Assembly: GCA_019057735.1 (NCBI GenBank)
Contig: JAHLWV010000195.1
Coordinates: 1 to 5,071, forward strand
DNA length: 5,071 bases
From: Promethearchaeota archaeon
Lineage (GTDB): Archaea; Asgardarchaeota; Lokiarchaeia; Sigynarchaeales; SOKP01
Direction of reading: 5' to 3'
In this document: positions 1-5,071 of the stretch, one piece after another
How positions within the stretch are numbered: position 1 is the stretch's first letter
Layout: every line of letters begins with the position of its first letter
Notes under the pieces: generated by a model
Database searches by the model: none
What the model was told of the DNA's origin: nothing
What the model saw: the letters and a program-made list of their open reading frames with translations, nothing else
Made by a program: the position numbers and the translations under genes

Positions 1-3
1 GGG

Positions 4-21
4 GGTAAAACTTTTTTTACC
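4..21. repeat. Perfect inverted repeat at the window edge
   Basis: GGTAAAA (4-10) and TTTTACC (15-21) form a 7-bp stem with a 4-nt loop. It abuts, and by three bases overlaps, the outer SECIS strand at 19-24. Read on the minus strand it is not followed by a U-tract, so an intrinsic terminator is not supported. Its role is unknown; it could mark the 3' end of the vhuD transcript. Confidence 0.5.
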
Positions 22-89
22 GAAACCATTGCAGAATGGTCTGTCTTCTCGCGACTATTATTTTTTCACGAAAATCATTCCTTCGGTTT
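19..89 (-). promoter_or_regulatory. Eukaryote-like SECIS element in the 3' UTR of vhuD
   Basis: Immediately after the vhuD TAA, the minus strand can form a SECIS-like fold. AUGA at 78-75 faces GA at 45-44, giving the tandem G·A quartet of a kink-turn. Helix II is UUUUCGUG (74-67) paired with CGCGAGAA (53-46), eight pairs including two G·U. The apical loop (66-54) begins with six A, matching the unpaired AA of eukaryotic SECIS. Helix I has two readings. In one, GAAGG (84-80) pairs with CC-A-UUC (39-34), optionally extended by AAACC (89-85) with GGUUU (27-23). In the other, ACCGAA (87-82) pairs with UUCGGU (24-19) around a small hairpin CCAUU/AAUGG (39-35/30-26). Pairing was worked out by eye and not energy-minimised. 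The location in the 3' UTR of the operon's last selenoprotein gene supports the role. Confidence 0.82.
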
Positions 90-561
90 ATTCTTTTTTC
101 TTCTTTTCTTCAGAATCTTTTTTTGCAGCTTCCTTAATCAGTGAGTCTTTAATGGGGTTAGTTCCTAGATTTTCTATTATCTCAGTTACTCGGATGACTT
201 CTTCTTGAAATTTTTGACCCTCAGCTGCACTACAGCTAAACATTTGTATTCTCTCAGGTGCAACTCCAGCTGTTTTTAAAATTTCTTTAGTGTATTCTAC
301 GTTTTTTGCAGCCACTAAATTCCCAGTTTCGTAGTCACATTCTCCTTTGTATCATCCAGCAACTATTACACCATCTGCTCCCTTTCCAATTGCTCTCATC
401 ATTAAGCTAGGTGTAACTCTCCCCGTGCAATTTATCCTTATTGGTCTAATCGTTGCAGGATATTGAGCTCGAATCGTACCTGCCATGTCTCCAGCGCCAT
501 AACCTCATTTCCAACACATAAAGGCTAAAATTTTTACTTGGTCTTTTACATTCGCTGTCAT
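88..561 (-). CDS. vhuD: VhuD/MvhD-type hydrogenase delta subunit, selenoprotein with two Sec residues
   Basis: This is an iron-sulfur subunit of the MvhD/VhuD/FlpD family, which carries electrons from a hydrogenase or formate dehydrogenase to HdrA in the cytoplasm. Read from ATG at 561 to TAA at 90-88 it gives 157 residues, the usual length, but two in-frame UGA codons must be read through. They fall at U19 in FMC(16)WKU(19)GYGAGD, where the family has a CxxC-like motif, and at U70 in GADGVIVAGU(70)YKGEC(75), where the family has GC. C45 (INCTGR) is also conserved. Both sides of each UGA match the family, so this is not decay. The C-terminus is a Lys/Glu-rich tail. A GAGGTG ribosome site lies 6 nt before the ATG, and hdrA ends 13 nt upstream, so the two are co-transcribed. 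The fragment after U70 alone (from a GTG at 315) lacks the cluster domain and is not a separate gene. Trp is encoded by TGG at residue 17, arguing against UGA=Trp. Confidence 0.93.
352..354 (-). other. In-frame UGA read as selenocysteine, VhuD U70
   Basis: The codon lies in DGVIVAG-U-YKGECDY. The family pattern is DGVLVGGC-x-x-G-(D/E)-C, so UGA replaces the first of the two cysteines. Confidence 0.91.
505..507 (-). other. In-frame UGA read as selenocysteine, VhuD U19
   Basis: The codon lies in AFMCWK-U-GYGAGD. MvhD/VhuD proteins have a C-x-x-C motif here, and UGA stands for the second cysteine. A normal TGG Trp codon sits two residues before it. Confidence 0.9.
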
Positions 562-567
562 ATTTTA

Positions 568-573
568 CACCTC
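568..573 (-). promoter_or_regulatory. Ribosome binding site of vhuD
   Basis: GAGGTG stands 6 nt before the ATG at 561 and begins 2 nt after the hdrA TAG. It fixes the vhuD start and shows there is no room for a SECIS element between the two genes. Confidence 0.8.
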
Positions 574-574
574 T

Positions 575-2551
575 CTATATATTATCCAATATAGCATCGA
601 TTTGTTTTTCGTATTGGGGTTCACGATAGTATCTTAAAGTTATTGCTTCTGAGGGACAATTAGCTAGGCATGCACCGCATCCTCTACATAGAATTTCATT
701 AACTTCAGCACCATCAGGTTCTACTTTAATAGCGTCGTAGGGGCAGTTAAGTTGACATAATCCACATTTCGCACACTTTTCATTATCAACAGTTGCTCGG
801 ATTAAGAGAATTCGGTATTTATCCTTCATCATTAACCTTGCTAAAGAAGAAGCTGCTGCTCTTCCTTGCGCTATTGAATCCGAAATCGCTTTAGGTCCTT
901 GAGATACACCAGCTAACACTATTCCAGGGATTTTTGTATCGATAGGGTTTAATCGTGAATGAAATTCCTTGAAAAATCCATCATGACTTTTTTCAAGTTT
1001 CAATATGCTCGTAAGCTTTTCAATCCCCTTAGCTGGTACCATGGCACTAGATAAAACAACTAAATCGTACTCAAATTCTTTTAATTTAGTAGTTCCAACT
1101 GTGTTTTGTAATGCAACCTTAAGATTGTGTGTTTCGGGATCTTCTTGAAGCCGGGAAACATTTGTTCTGATGTATTTTATTCCTTCTTTTCGAGACGCTG
1201 TGAAGTATTCTTCGTAATCTTTCCCCGCTGCTCTTATATCCATGTAAGCTACAGTGACATCTATATGGGGAGAGTGTTGCTTAATGAGTTTTGTATTCTT
1301 AACAGAAATCATACAACACACACCTGCACTGCAGTACGTATTCCGAGTTAAATCTCTTGAACCAACGCATTGAATGAACAAGACACTTTTCGGTTCTTTT
1401 CCATCAGAGGGACGCTTTAAATGTCCAACCGTAGGCCCGTTAGGTGCTAGTATGCGTTCAAGTTTTAATTGAGTGATTACATTAGGATAGACATTGTATC
1501 CTAAATAACCCGTTTCGGGTTCGTATTCGTCCCATCCCGTTGCTACAACTATCGACCCAACTTTAACTTCCAGAAGTTCGTCTTCTTGATCGAAATCAAT
1601 TGCATCCACTTCACACGCTTTTATACACAAGCCACACTTAATACATTGCGTCATATCGATTTGTGCCAACATTGGAACTGCCTGTGCGAAGGAGGCATAA
1701 ATTGCCCTTCGGGGATCCAATCCTTCGTTAAATTCGTTATATCCATAAGCAGGACAGACCTCCCAACAAGCACCACAACCGTTACATTCGTTATTTACGT
1801 ATCTTGCTTTTTTCCGGATTTTAACCTCAAAATTACCTACAAATCCAGTTACTTCTTCTACTTCACTGTATGTATGTAAGTTCAATCCAGGCATTCTTGC
1901 TGTTTGGAGCATTACAGGACCGAGAATTCAAATACTACAATCGTCCGTAGGGAAGGTTCGATCTAGCATTGCCATTTTCCCGCCAATTGTAGGTTTTTTT
2001 TCTACTAAGTGTATTTCAAATCCTTCATCGGCTAAGTCTATTCCTGCTGATAATCCAGCGACCCCACCACCAATTATGAGAGCTTTCTTTGTTATGTCAA
2101 CTTCTTTAATAAGAATTTTCTCTAAAGTAGCAGCTCGAGCGACTCCAGCGCGAATAGCGTCTTCAGCAGTACTCTTTGCTCCAGGTCTATCGTTTCTATG
2201 AACGAAACTAGAATGTTCTCGAATATTAACGAATTCTAAATACGACGGATCCAAATTCATTGATTCCAACACGCTTTTAAAAACGGGTTCGTGTGTTTTT
2301 GGGGTACACGCAGCCATGAGTAATCGATTAGCGTTGTGTTCTATCATCTTTTCTTTTATAAACTCAGCACCAGACTGAGTTCATAGAGATATATAATCTA
2401 CTGCTTCCACGACGTTCGGTAAAGTTTTCGAATATTCTGCCAACGCTTTAGTATCAATTATTTCAGCGATATTAAGTCCTCATTGACATATTGTTACTAA
2501 GATTCTGACATCATCATTTTCAGTCATTACTTTGTCTTTAGTTTCTACCAT
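575..2551 (-). CDS. hdrA: HdrA-like electron-bifurcating FAD/Fe-S subunit, selenoprotein with three Sec residues
   Basis: This is the HdrA subunit of heterodisulfide-reductase-type complexes, where FAD splits electron pairs between a disulfide-side acceptor and ferredoxin. From ATG 2551 to TAG 577-575 it gives 658 residues, typical for HdrA, with three UGA codons read as Sec. The N-terminal domain has VTIC(22)QU(24)GLNIAE (family CxCGxNI), then SLU(57) (family Cys) and AACTPKTHEP. The FAD-binding GGGVAGLSAG is at 161-170, followed by DDC(205)SIU(208)IL. An inserted ferredoxin domain has C256/259/262/266 and C303/306/309/313. An atypical cluster motif follows at QC(395)VGSRD and YC(407)SAGVCC(413), and a C-terminal 2[4Fe-4S] domain has C593/596/599/603 and C622/625/628/632. 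The start is fixed by AGGAG 9 nt upstream and an in-frame TAG at 2566-2564; M9 is an alternative. It is followed 13 nt later by vhuD. HdrB/C are not in the window, so the terminal acceptor is unknown. Confidence 0.94.
1928..1930 (-). other. In-frame UGA read as selenocysteine, HdrA U208
   Basis: The codon lies in FPTDDCSI-U-ILGP, just after the FAD-binding segment. Cysteine is usual here, and this is the position where some methanogen HdrA proteins are known to carry Sec. It splits the open frame into pieces ending at 1928 and restarting at ATG 1912. Confidence 0.93.
2381..2383 (-). other. In-frame UGA read as selenocysteine, HdrA U57
   Basis: The codon lies in DYISL-U-TQSGAEFIK. HdrA homologues have a cysteine at this point (pattern Y-x-C-S-x-P-G-Q). 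The frame is open from codon 1 to the real TAG apart from the three UGAs. Confidence 0.88.
2480..2482 (-). other. In-frame UGA read as selenocysteine, HdrA U24
   Basis: The codon lies in the N-terminal ICQ-U-GLNI stretch. HdrA proteins normally have CxCGxNI here, so the UGA replaces the second cysteine. The reading frame and family similarity continue on both sides. Confidence 0.9.
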
Positions 2552-2759
2552 TGCATATTTCTCCTAGTGTTATTTTGTTAGTTCCTCCAATAATTTTACG
2601 CTAATTATTATACATGAAATATTTTATTCTAATTTAAAATAACGATTAAAAAAATTAACTTTAAATCAGTATTCTTTTATATATCTTTTATTATTGATGG
2701 AATTAAAAATATTCGATTAAATCAAATTTAAATAGATTTTCCACGGTTATTACTTTAAG
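2552..2759. promoter_or_regulatory. Divergent promoter region between hdrA and the membrane protein gene
   Basis: This is a 208-bp, strongly AT-rich gap without a gene. On the minus strand, TATATAAAA (2683-2675) is a good archaeal TATA box; a start site about 25 nt downstream would give hdrA a leader of roughly 100 nt. On the plus strand, TTTAAATA (2727-2734) lies about 26-33 nt before ATG 2760, consistent with a leaderless transcript. An 8-bp direct repeat CGATTAAA occurs at 2643-2650 and 2714-2721, and GATTAAATC (2715-2723) is a short palindrome; in DNA this AT-rich both may be chance. Confidence 0.55.
2561..2565 (-). promoter_or_regulatory. Ribosome binding site of hdrA
   Basis: AGGAG lies 9 nt upstream of ATG 2551. 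The nearer ATG at 2556 is out of frame and stops after three codons, so 2551 is the preferred start. A second purine-rich GGAGGA (2588-2583) further upstream has no ATG at a suitable distance. Confidence 0.7.
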
Positions 2760-3173
2760 ATGCTATTTACTTTTTTACAAATGGGAACTCCTTCAATCGA
2801 TGAACTAATCCCATTTATCATTATGGGCGCGTTCGCTGCAGGAGATATATTGTTATTAAAGTTAGCATTAGTGGTAACTAAAGCCCAGAAAAGGACACAG
2901 ATGAAATGGGTTGCGGGAAGTTTTGCTATTCAATTTGGAATAATTTTTATTATTAGTTCTCCCTTGTTTTTGCTAGGTTTTATGGGTAAATTTCAAGGAG
3001 AACCTGATGCAATAATTCCTATCGTTATCCTTTCATTATTTATTAATCTCAATGTGATAAATGTTTTACATCAAGTAGGTCTAAAACGTTCATTTGGCAT
3101 TCTCTTGATTACCATCGTTCCTCTAATTATCGTAATGATTATATTAGGAAACATATTTGCAAGAATGCCATAG
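2760..3173 (+). CDS. Four-helix membrane protein of unknown function
   Basis: I do not recognise a family. The 137-residue product is very hydrophobic, with four likely transmembrane segments at about residues 16-40, 50-73, 83-103 and 111-133. A basic loop (KAQKRTQMK, 41-49) follows the first, a short GKFQGEPD loop (76-83) joins the second and third, and HQVGLKR (104-110) joins the third and fourth. By the positive-inside rule the two basic loops should be cytoplasmic, placing both termini outside; D29 and K34 within the first helix are unusual. There is no cleavable signal peptide, no cysteine and no obvious catalytic motif. No Shine-Dalgarno sequence precedes the ATG, fitting a leaderless message from the TATA-like box at 2727; M8 at 2781 is an alternative start. 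It is transcribed away from hdrA and converges on pyrF with a 14-bp gap. Confidence 0.72.
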   Translation: MLFTFLQMGTPSIDELIPFIIMGAFAAGDILLLKLALVVTKAQKRTQMKWVAGSFAIQFGIIFIISSPLFLLGFMGKFQGEPDAIIPIVILSLFINLNVINVLHQVGLKRSFGILLITIVPLIIVMIILGNIFARMP

Positions 3174-3187
3174 AATCAAGATGTTAC

Positions 3188-4108
3188 TCATAATTTAATT
3201 TCCTTGTTAATGTGATGATTCATAGCAATTACTTCTTCTCGTGCAGCCTCACCAAATTTTTCAGCGGGGTATTTTTCATTCTTAAAATAAGCATATGTTA
3301 TACCTCTTGACGAGTTAACTATCCCCCCTAAACCATTTTTATTAAATCCGTTTTTTATATCTCTCGCTGTGGCACCTTGAGCTCCAAAACCAGGCATTAA
3401 AACATAAGAATTTTTTACAATACTCCTAATCGACTCTAACTCTTCCGGGTAAGTGGCGCCTACTACTACACCTAAATTATGGAATTGCGAAAATTGAGCT
3501 AAATTTTCTCCCCAATCTGCTACGAGTCGAGCCATTTTTATATAATTTCTTTCAAGGGTAACATTTTCTACATTGACTTCTATATCAGATTCTAAAGCAT
3601 TTGGAATTCTGGCACTAAAAAGGTTCTGAAAATCGTTGCTACTTGGATTCGAGGTTTTTACTAATACGAATACGCCTTTTTTTTTATGTTCTAAAAACGG
3701 TTTAACTCCGTCAATTCCAAGGTATGCATTTAATGTACATGCGTCTGCATTATACACTTTAAATGTAGAATGAGCATAAGCTTCTGAAGTCGCCCCGATA
3801 TCGTTTCTTTTTGAGTCTAAAATGACAAGTAGATCTTTTTTGTGAGCATATTTTATGGTTTCTTTTAAGGCAGATAATGCATCATATTTCTCATAAAATG
3901 CAATTTGGGGCTTTACAACGGGGATCAAATCTGATGTATTATCAATTAGTATTTTATTAAATTCAAGAATGACCTTGTTCGGGTCCTCAAATTCTTTAAT
4001 TAGGAATTGTGGAATTTCTCCTTCCTTATCCAACCGGGGATCTAAACCCATGCACACAACACTATGTTTTTCAATGATAGATTGGATCAAGTCTTCAATA
4101 AAATTCAT
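3188..4108 (-). CDS. pyrF: Orotidine 5'-phosphate decarboxylase, long (type 2) form
   Basis: It converts orotidine 5'-phosphate to UMP, the last step of de novo pyrimidine synthesis, in the cytoplasm. The 306-residue product has GLDPR (21-25) near the start, VKPQIAFYE (65-73), and the catalytic Asp-x-Lys-x-x-Asp as LDSKRNDIGAT (D98, K100, D103). MPGFGAQG (238-245) and NSSRG (265-269) near the end are phosphate-binding loops. Length and the KRxDIGxT signature place it in the long subfamily 2, known from mycobacteria and several other bacteria, rather than the shorter form (about 210-230 residues) usual in archaea. The ATG overlaps the UGA stop of the upstream small gene (ATGA), with GAAGGA 8 nt ahead, so translation is probably coupled. 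The stop is UGA, with a second in-frame UGA four codons on. Confidence 0.94.
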   Translation of the reverse strand: MNFIEDLIQSIIEKHSVVCMGLDPRLDKEGEIPQFLIKEFEDPNKVILEFNKILIDNTSDLIPVVKPQIAFYEKYDALSALKETIKYAHKKDLLVILDSKRNDIGATSEAYAHSTFKVYNADACTLNAYLGIDGVKPFLEHKKKGVFVLVKTSNPSSNDFQNLFSARIPNALESDIEVNVENVTLERNYIKMARLVADWGENLAQFSQFHNLGVVVGATYPEELESIRSIVKNSYVLMPGFGAQGATARDIKNGFNKNGLGGIVNSSRGITYAYFKNEKYPAEKFGEAAREEVIAMNHHINKEIKL

Positions 4109-4290
4109 AACTCTTGTCCTTCAAAGTTTTTATACTGATCTTTTACCTCATCAATATCTGATGTTATAAGAGTGTGTCCTCTATGATTTGCTTCAAAAAC
4201 CTTTAACAGATTTTGATTTTCAGGATCATTTGGATAAATATTTACATATTCTCTACACTTTATACATGCTCGAGCCCTAACTTTTAACAC
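4105..4290 (-). CDS. Small Cys/His protein upstream of pyrF, putative metal binder
   Basis: I do not recognise a named family. The 61-residue product begins at GTG (4290) and carries C9-x-x-C12 (RACIKCREY) and H36-x-x-H39 (ANHRGHTL), which together could bind one zinc ion. The middle part NDPENQNLLKVFEANH looks like a conserved polar helix, and the C-terminus is charged. Its UGA stop overlaps the pyrF ATG by the ATGA arrangement, so the two are co-transcribed and probably translationally coupled. GAGGTG overlaps the GTG start itself, so the exact start is uncertain; the frame stays open upstream to a TAG at 4326-4324, without an ATG. A TATA-like stretch lies about 45 nt upstream. A role in regulating pyrF would be speculation. 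Confidence 0.75.
   Translation of the reverse strand: MLKVRARACIKCREYVNIYPNDPENQNLLKVFEANHRGHTLITSDIDEVKDQYKNFEGQEL
4117..4122 (-). promoter_or_regulatory. Ribosome binding site of pyrF inside the upstream gene
   Basis: GAAGGA lies 8 nt before ATG 4108 and within the last codons of the small Cys/His gene. It supports the chosen pyrF start and independent initiation alongside stop-start coupling. Confidence 0.65.
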
Positions 4291-4357
4291 CTCAAAACAT
4301 AATTCACTAAAGAAAATATAAGACTATGGTATATATATATAATTTTATAATCGTGTT
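4291..4357 (-). promoter_or_regulatory. Promoter-like gap for the small gene and pyrF
   Basis: A 67-bp gap follows the tbp TAA. The minus strand has a long alternating TATATATATATA stretch at about 4342-4331, a strong match to an archaeal TATA box. Transcription would begin near 4308, leaving a leader of about 20 nt before GTG 4290. The gene pair is therefore probably transcribed apart from tbp. No clear U-rich terminator for tbp is visible. Confidence 0.55.
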
Positions 4358-4978
4358 TTAAACAAATGTTATATCTTGATAATCTATTTTTTCTTCATTT
4401 ATTTTAGCGATGCCTAGTTCCCGTACTTTCTTGTTTAATTTTATAAACGCTTCTTTCACGAATTTCTTATTTTTTGCTCCTGTACAAACAACTTTTCCAG
4501 TGGAAAATATCAGGAAAACAGTTTTAGGGTCTTTCATGCGGTAAATTAAACCGGGAAAGACTTCTGGCTCGTACATAGCATTTTCCATCACAATTGCTGC
4601 CATATTTAAATCAATAAATGTGTGTAAATCTCCACTTGCAACAATATTCTGAACCGTGATTACTGGATTAGATACATTAATTCCTGCTTTTTTAATAGAT
4701 TTTACGATTTTTTTTACTCCAGCGCTTGCTTGATCTGCTCTTCTAAGTCCTGTAATAACCATTTTTCCCGTAGAGAATATAAGAAATGTTGCTTTTGGGT
4801 CAGTAATTCTCATGACAAGACCCGGAAACCTTTCGGGATTATACTCTACATCTTCAAATTTGCGAGCGATTTTGACAAGGTCAATCTTTTCAGTAATCTC
4901 CATTACAACCGTGGCAACAACATTTTCGATTTTATAATCTAATTTTAAATCAGATTCATCTTTTTTTTCTTCTGACAT
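4358..4978 (-). CDS. tbp: TATA-box-binding protein (archaeal TBP)
   Basis: TBP binds the TATA box of promoters and, with TFB, recruits the archaeal RNA polymerase. The 206-residue product has the two imperfect direct repeats of the saddle fold, about residues 15-103 and 104-196. The matching cores are FPGLVMRITDPKATFLIFSTGK (from 51) and FPGLIYRMKDPKTVFLIFSTGK (from 141). F51/F68 and F141/F158 correspond to the phenylalanine pairs that wedge into DNA, with the same 17-residue spacing as in yeast TBP. It is longer than typical archaeal TBPs (about 180-190) because of a charged N-terminal stretch (MSEEKKDESDLKLD), and it ends in ITFV without the acidic tail seen in many euryarchaeal TBPs. The start is supported by AGGT 8 nt upstream. 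The internal plus-strand frame at 4730-4942 is a shadow. Confidence 0.97.
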   Translation of the reverse strand: MSEEKKDESDLKLDYKIENVVATVVMEITEKIDLVKIARKFEDVEYNPERFPGLVMRITDPKATFLIFSTGKMVITGLRRADQASAGVKKIVKSIKKAGINVSNPVITVQNIVASGDLHTFIDLNMAAIVMENAMYEPEVFPGLIYRMKDPKTVFLIFSTGKVVCTGAKNKKFVKEAFIKLNKKVRELGIAKINEEKIDYQDITFV

Positions 4979-5071
4979 AATTCATTACCTAAAATAAATA
5001 ATTGTTAATCAAACATAATTTTTTCTATAAAAATAATATATTTATTCAAATATCATTCTAATTAATTAAAC
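4979..5071 (-). promoter_or_regulatory. Promoter and leader region of tbp
   Basis: AGGT (4990-4987) serves as a ribosome site 8 nt before ATG 4978. Further upstream the minus strand has two TATA-like candidates, TAAATATAT (5044-5036) and TTTATA (5031-5026); either would give a leader of some 25-40 nt. The sequence is almost entirely A/T, so the true box cannot be chosen by eye. The window ends at 5071. Confidence 0.5.

Noticed and set aside
4..21. Intrinsic terminator for the operon
   Set aside because: The hairpin is followed by a C-run rather than U-run on the minus strand, and the window ends before anything further can be seen.
1127..1879. Plus-strand open frames at 1127-1351 and 1586-1879
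   Set aside because: They lie entirely inside hdrA on the opposite strand and their translations show no domain; they are shadows.
88..2551. hdrA and vhuD as pseudogenes or products of sequencing error
   Set aside because: All interruptions are UGA, none is UAA, UAG or a frameshift, each lies at a conserved Cys position, and the surrounding protein is intact.
88..2551. UGA reassigned to tryptophan
   Set aside because: TGG encodes Trp within the same genes (VhuD W17, HdrA W340), UGA terminates two neighbouring genes, and the affected sites are family cysteines rather than tryptophans.
2643..2721. CGATTAAA direct repeat as an operator
   Set aside because: An 8-bp repeat in such AT-rich DNA is expected by chance; noted within the promoter entry only.
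3188..3190. The pyrF UGA as another Sec codon
   Set aside because: The protein is complete there, no Cys is expected at the C-terminus, read-through meets another UGA four codons later, and no SECIS-like hairpin was noticed nearby.
3969..4169. Plus-strand open frame opposite the start of pyrF
   Set aside because: It overlaps two supported minus-strand genes and shows no protein features.
1..5071. CRISPR arrays, insertion sequences, tRNA or rRNA genes
   Set aside because: No regularly spaced repeats, transposase-like frames, cloverleaf or rRNA-like sequence was seen.

Overview
The window looks like AT-rich archaeal chromosome, most probably from an Asgard archaeon of the Lokiarchaeia type. 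Three things suggest this: a TATA-binding protein gene, archaeal TATA-like boxes upstream of several genes, and a selenocysteine (Sec) system whose SECIS-like RNA resembles the eukaryotic rather than the methanogen form. The lineage is inferred from these features; no database search was possible.

Positions 1-2551 (minus strand) hold a two-gene operon, hdrA then vhuD/mvhD, which automatic ORF calling breaks into fragments because five in-frame UGA codons interrupt it. Reading UGA as Sec restores a complete 658-residue HdrA with three Sec (U24, U57, U208) and a complete 157-residue VhuD with two (U19, U70). Each UGA falls where the families normally carry cysteine. VhuD passes electrons through its iron-sulfur cluster to HdrA, the FAD/Fe-S subunit that performs flavin-based electron bifurcation. 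Their usual partners (HdrB, HdrC, hydrogenase or formate dehydrogenase subunits) are not in the window.

Directly after the vhuD stop codon, a potential stem-loop carries an AUGA...GA kink-turn quartet, an 8-bp helix and an A-rich apical loop, the layout of a eukaryotic SECIS element. Only 13 nt separate hdrA from vhuD, so this one element may serve all five UGA codons of the transcript. A Lokiarchaeal Sec system with eukaryote-like SECIS elements has been reported before, so the principle is known. The multi-UGA, two-cistron arrangement is the highlight of this window.

Positions 2552-2759 are a divergent, very AT-rich promoter region. On the plus strand follows a 137-residue four-helix membrane protein of unknown function (2760-3173). 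It converges on a minus-strand cluster at 3188-4290: a small Cys/His protein whose UGA stop overlaps the AUG of pyrF (long-form orotidine 5'-phosphate decarboxylase, UMP synthesis). Upstream of these, with a separate promoter-like gap, lies the TATA-binding protein gene (4358-4978), followed by its own promoter region to the window edge. The membrane protein, pyrF cluster and tbp have no evident functional link to the redox operon.
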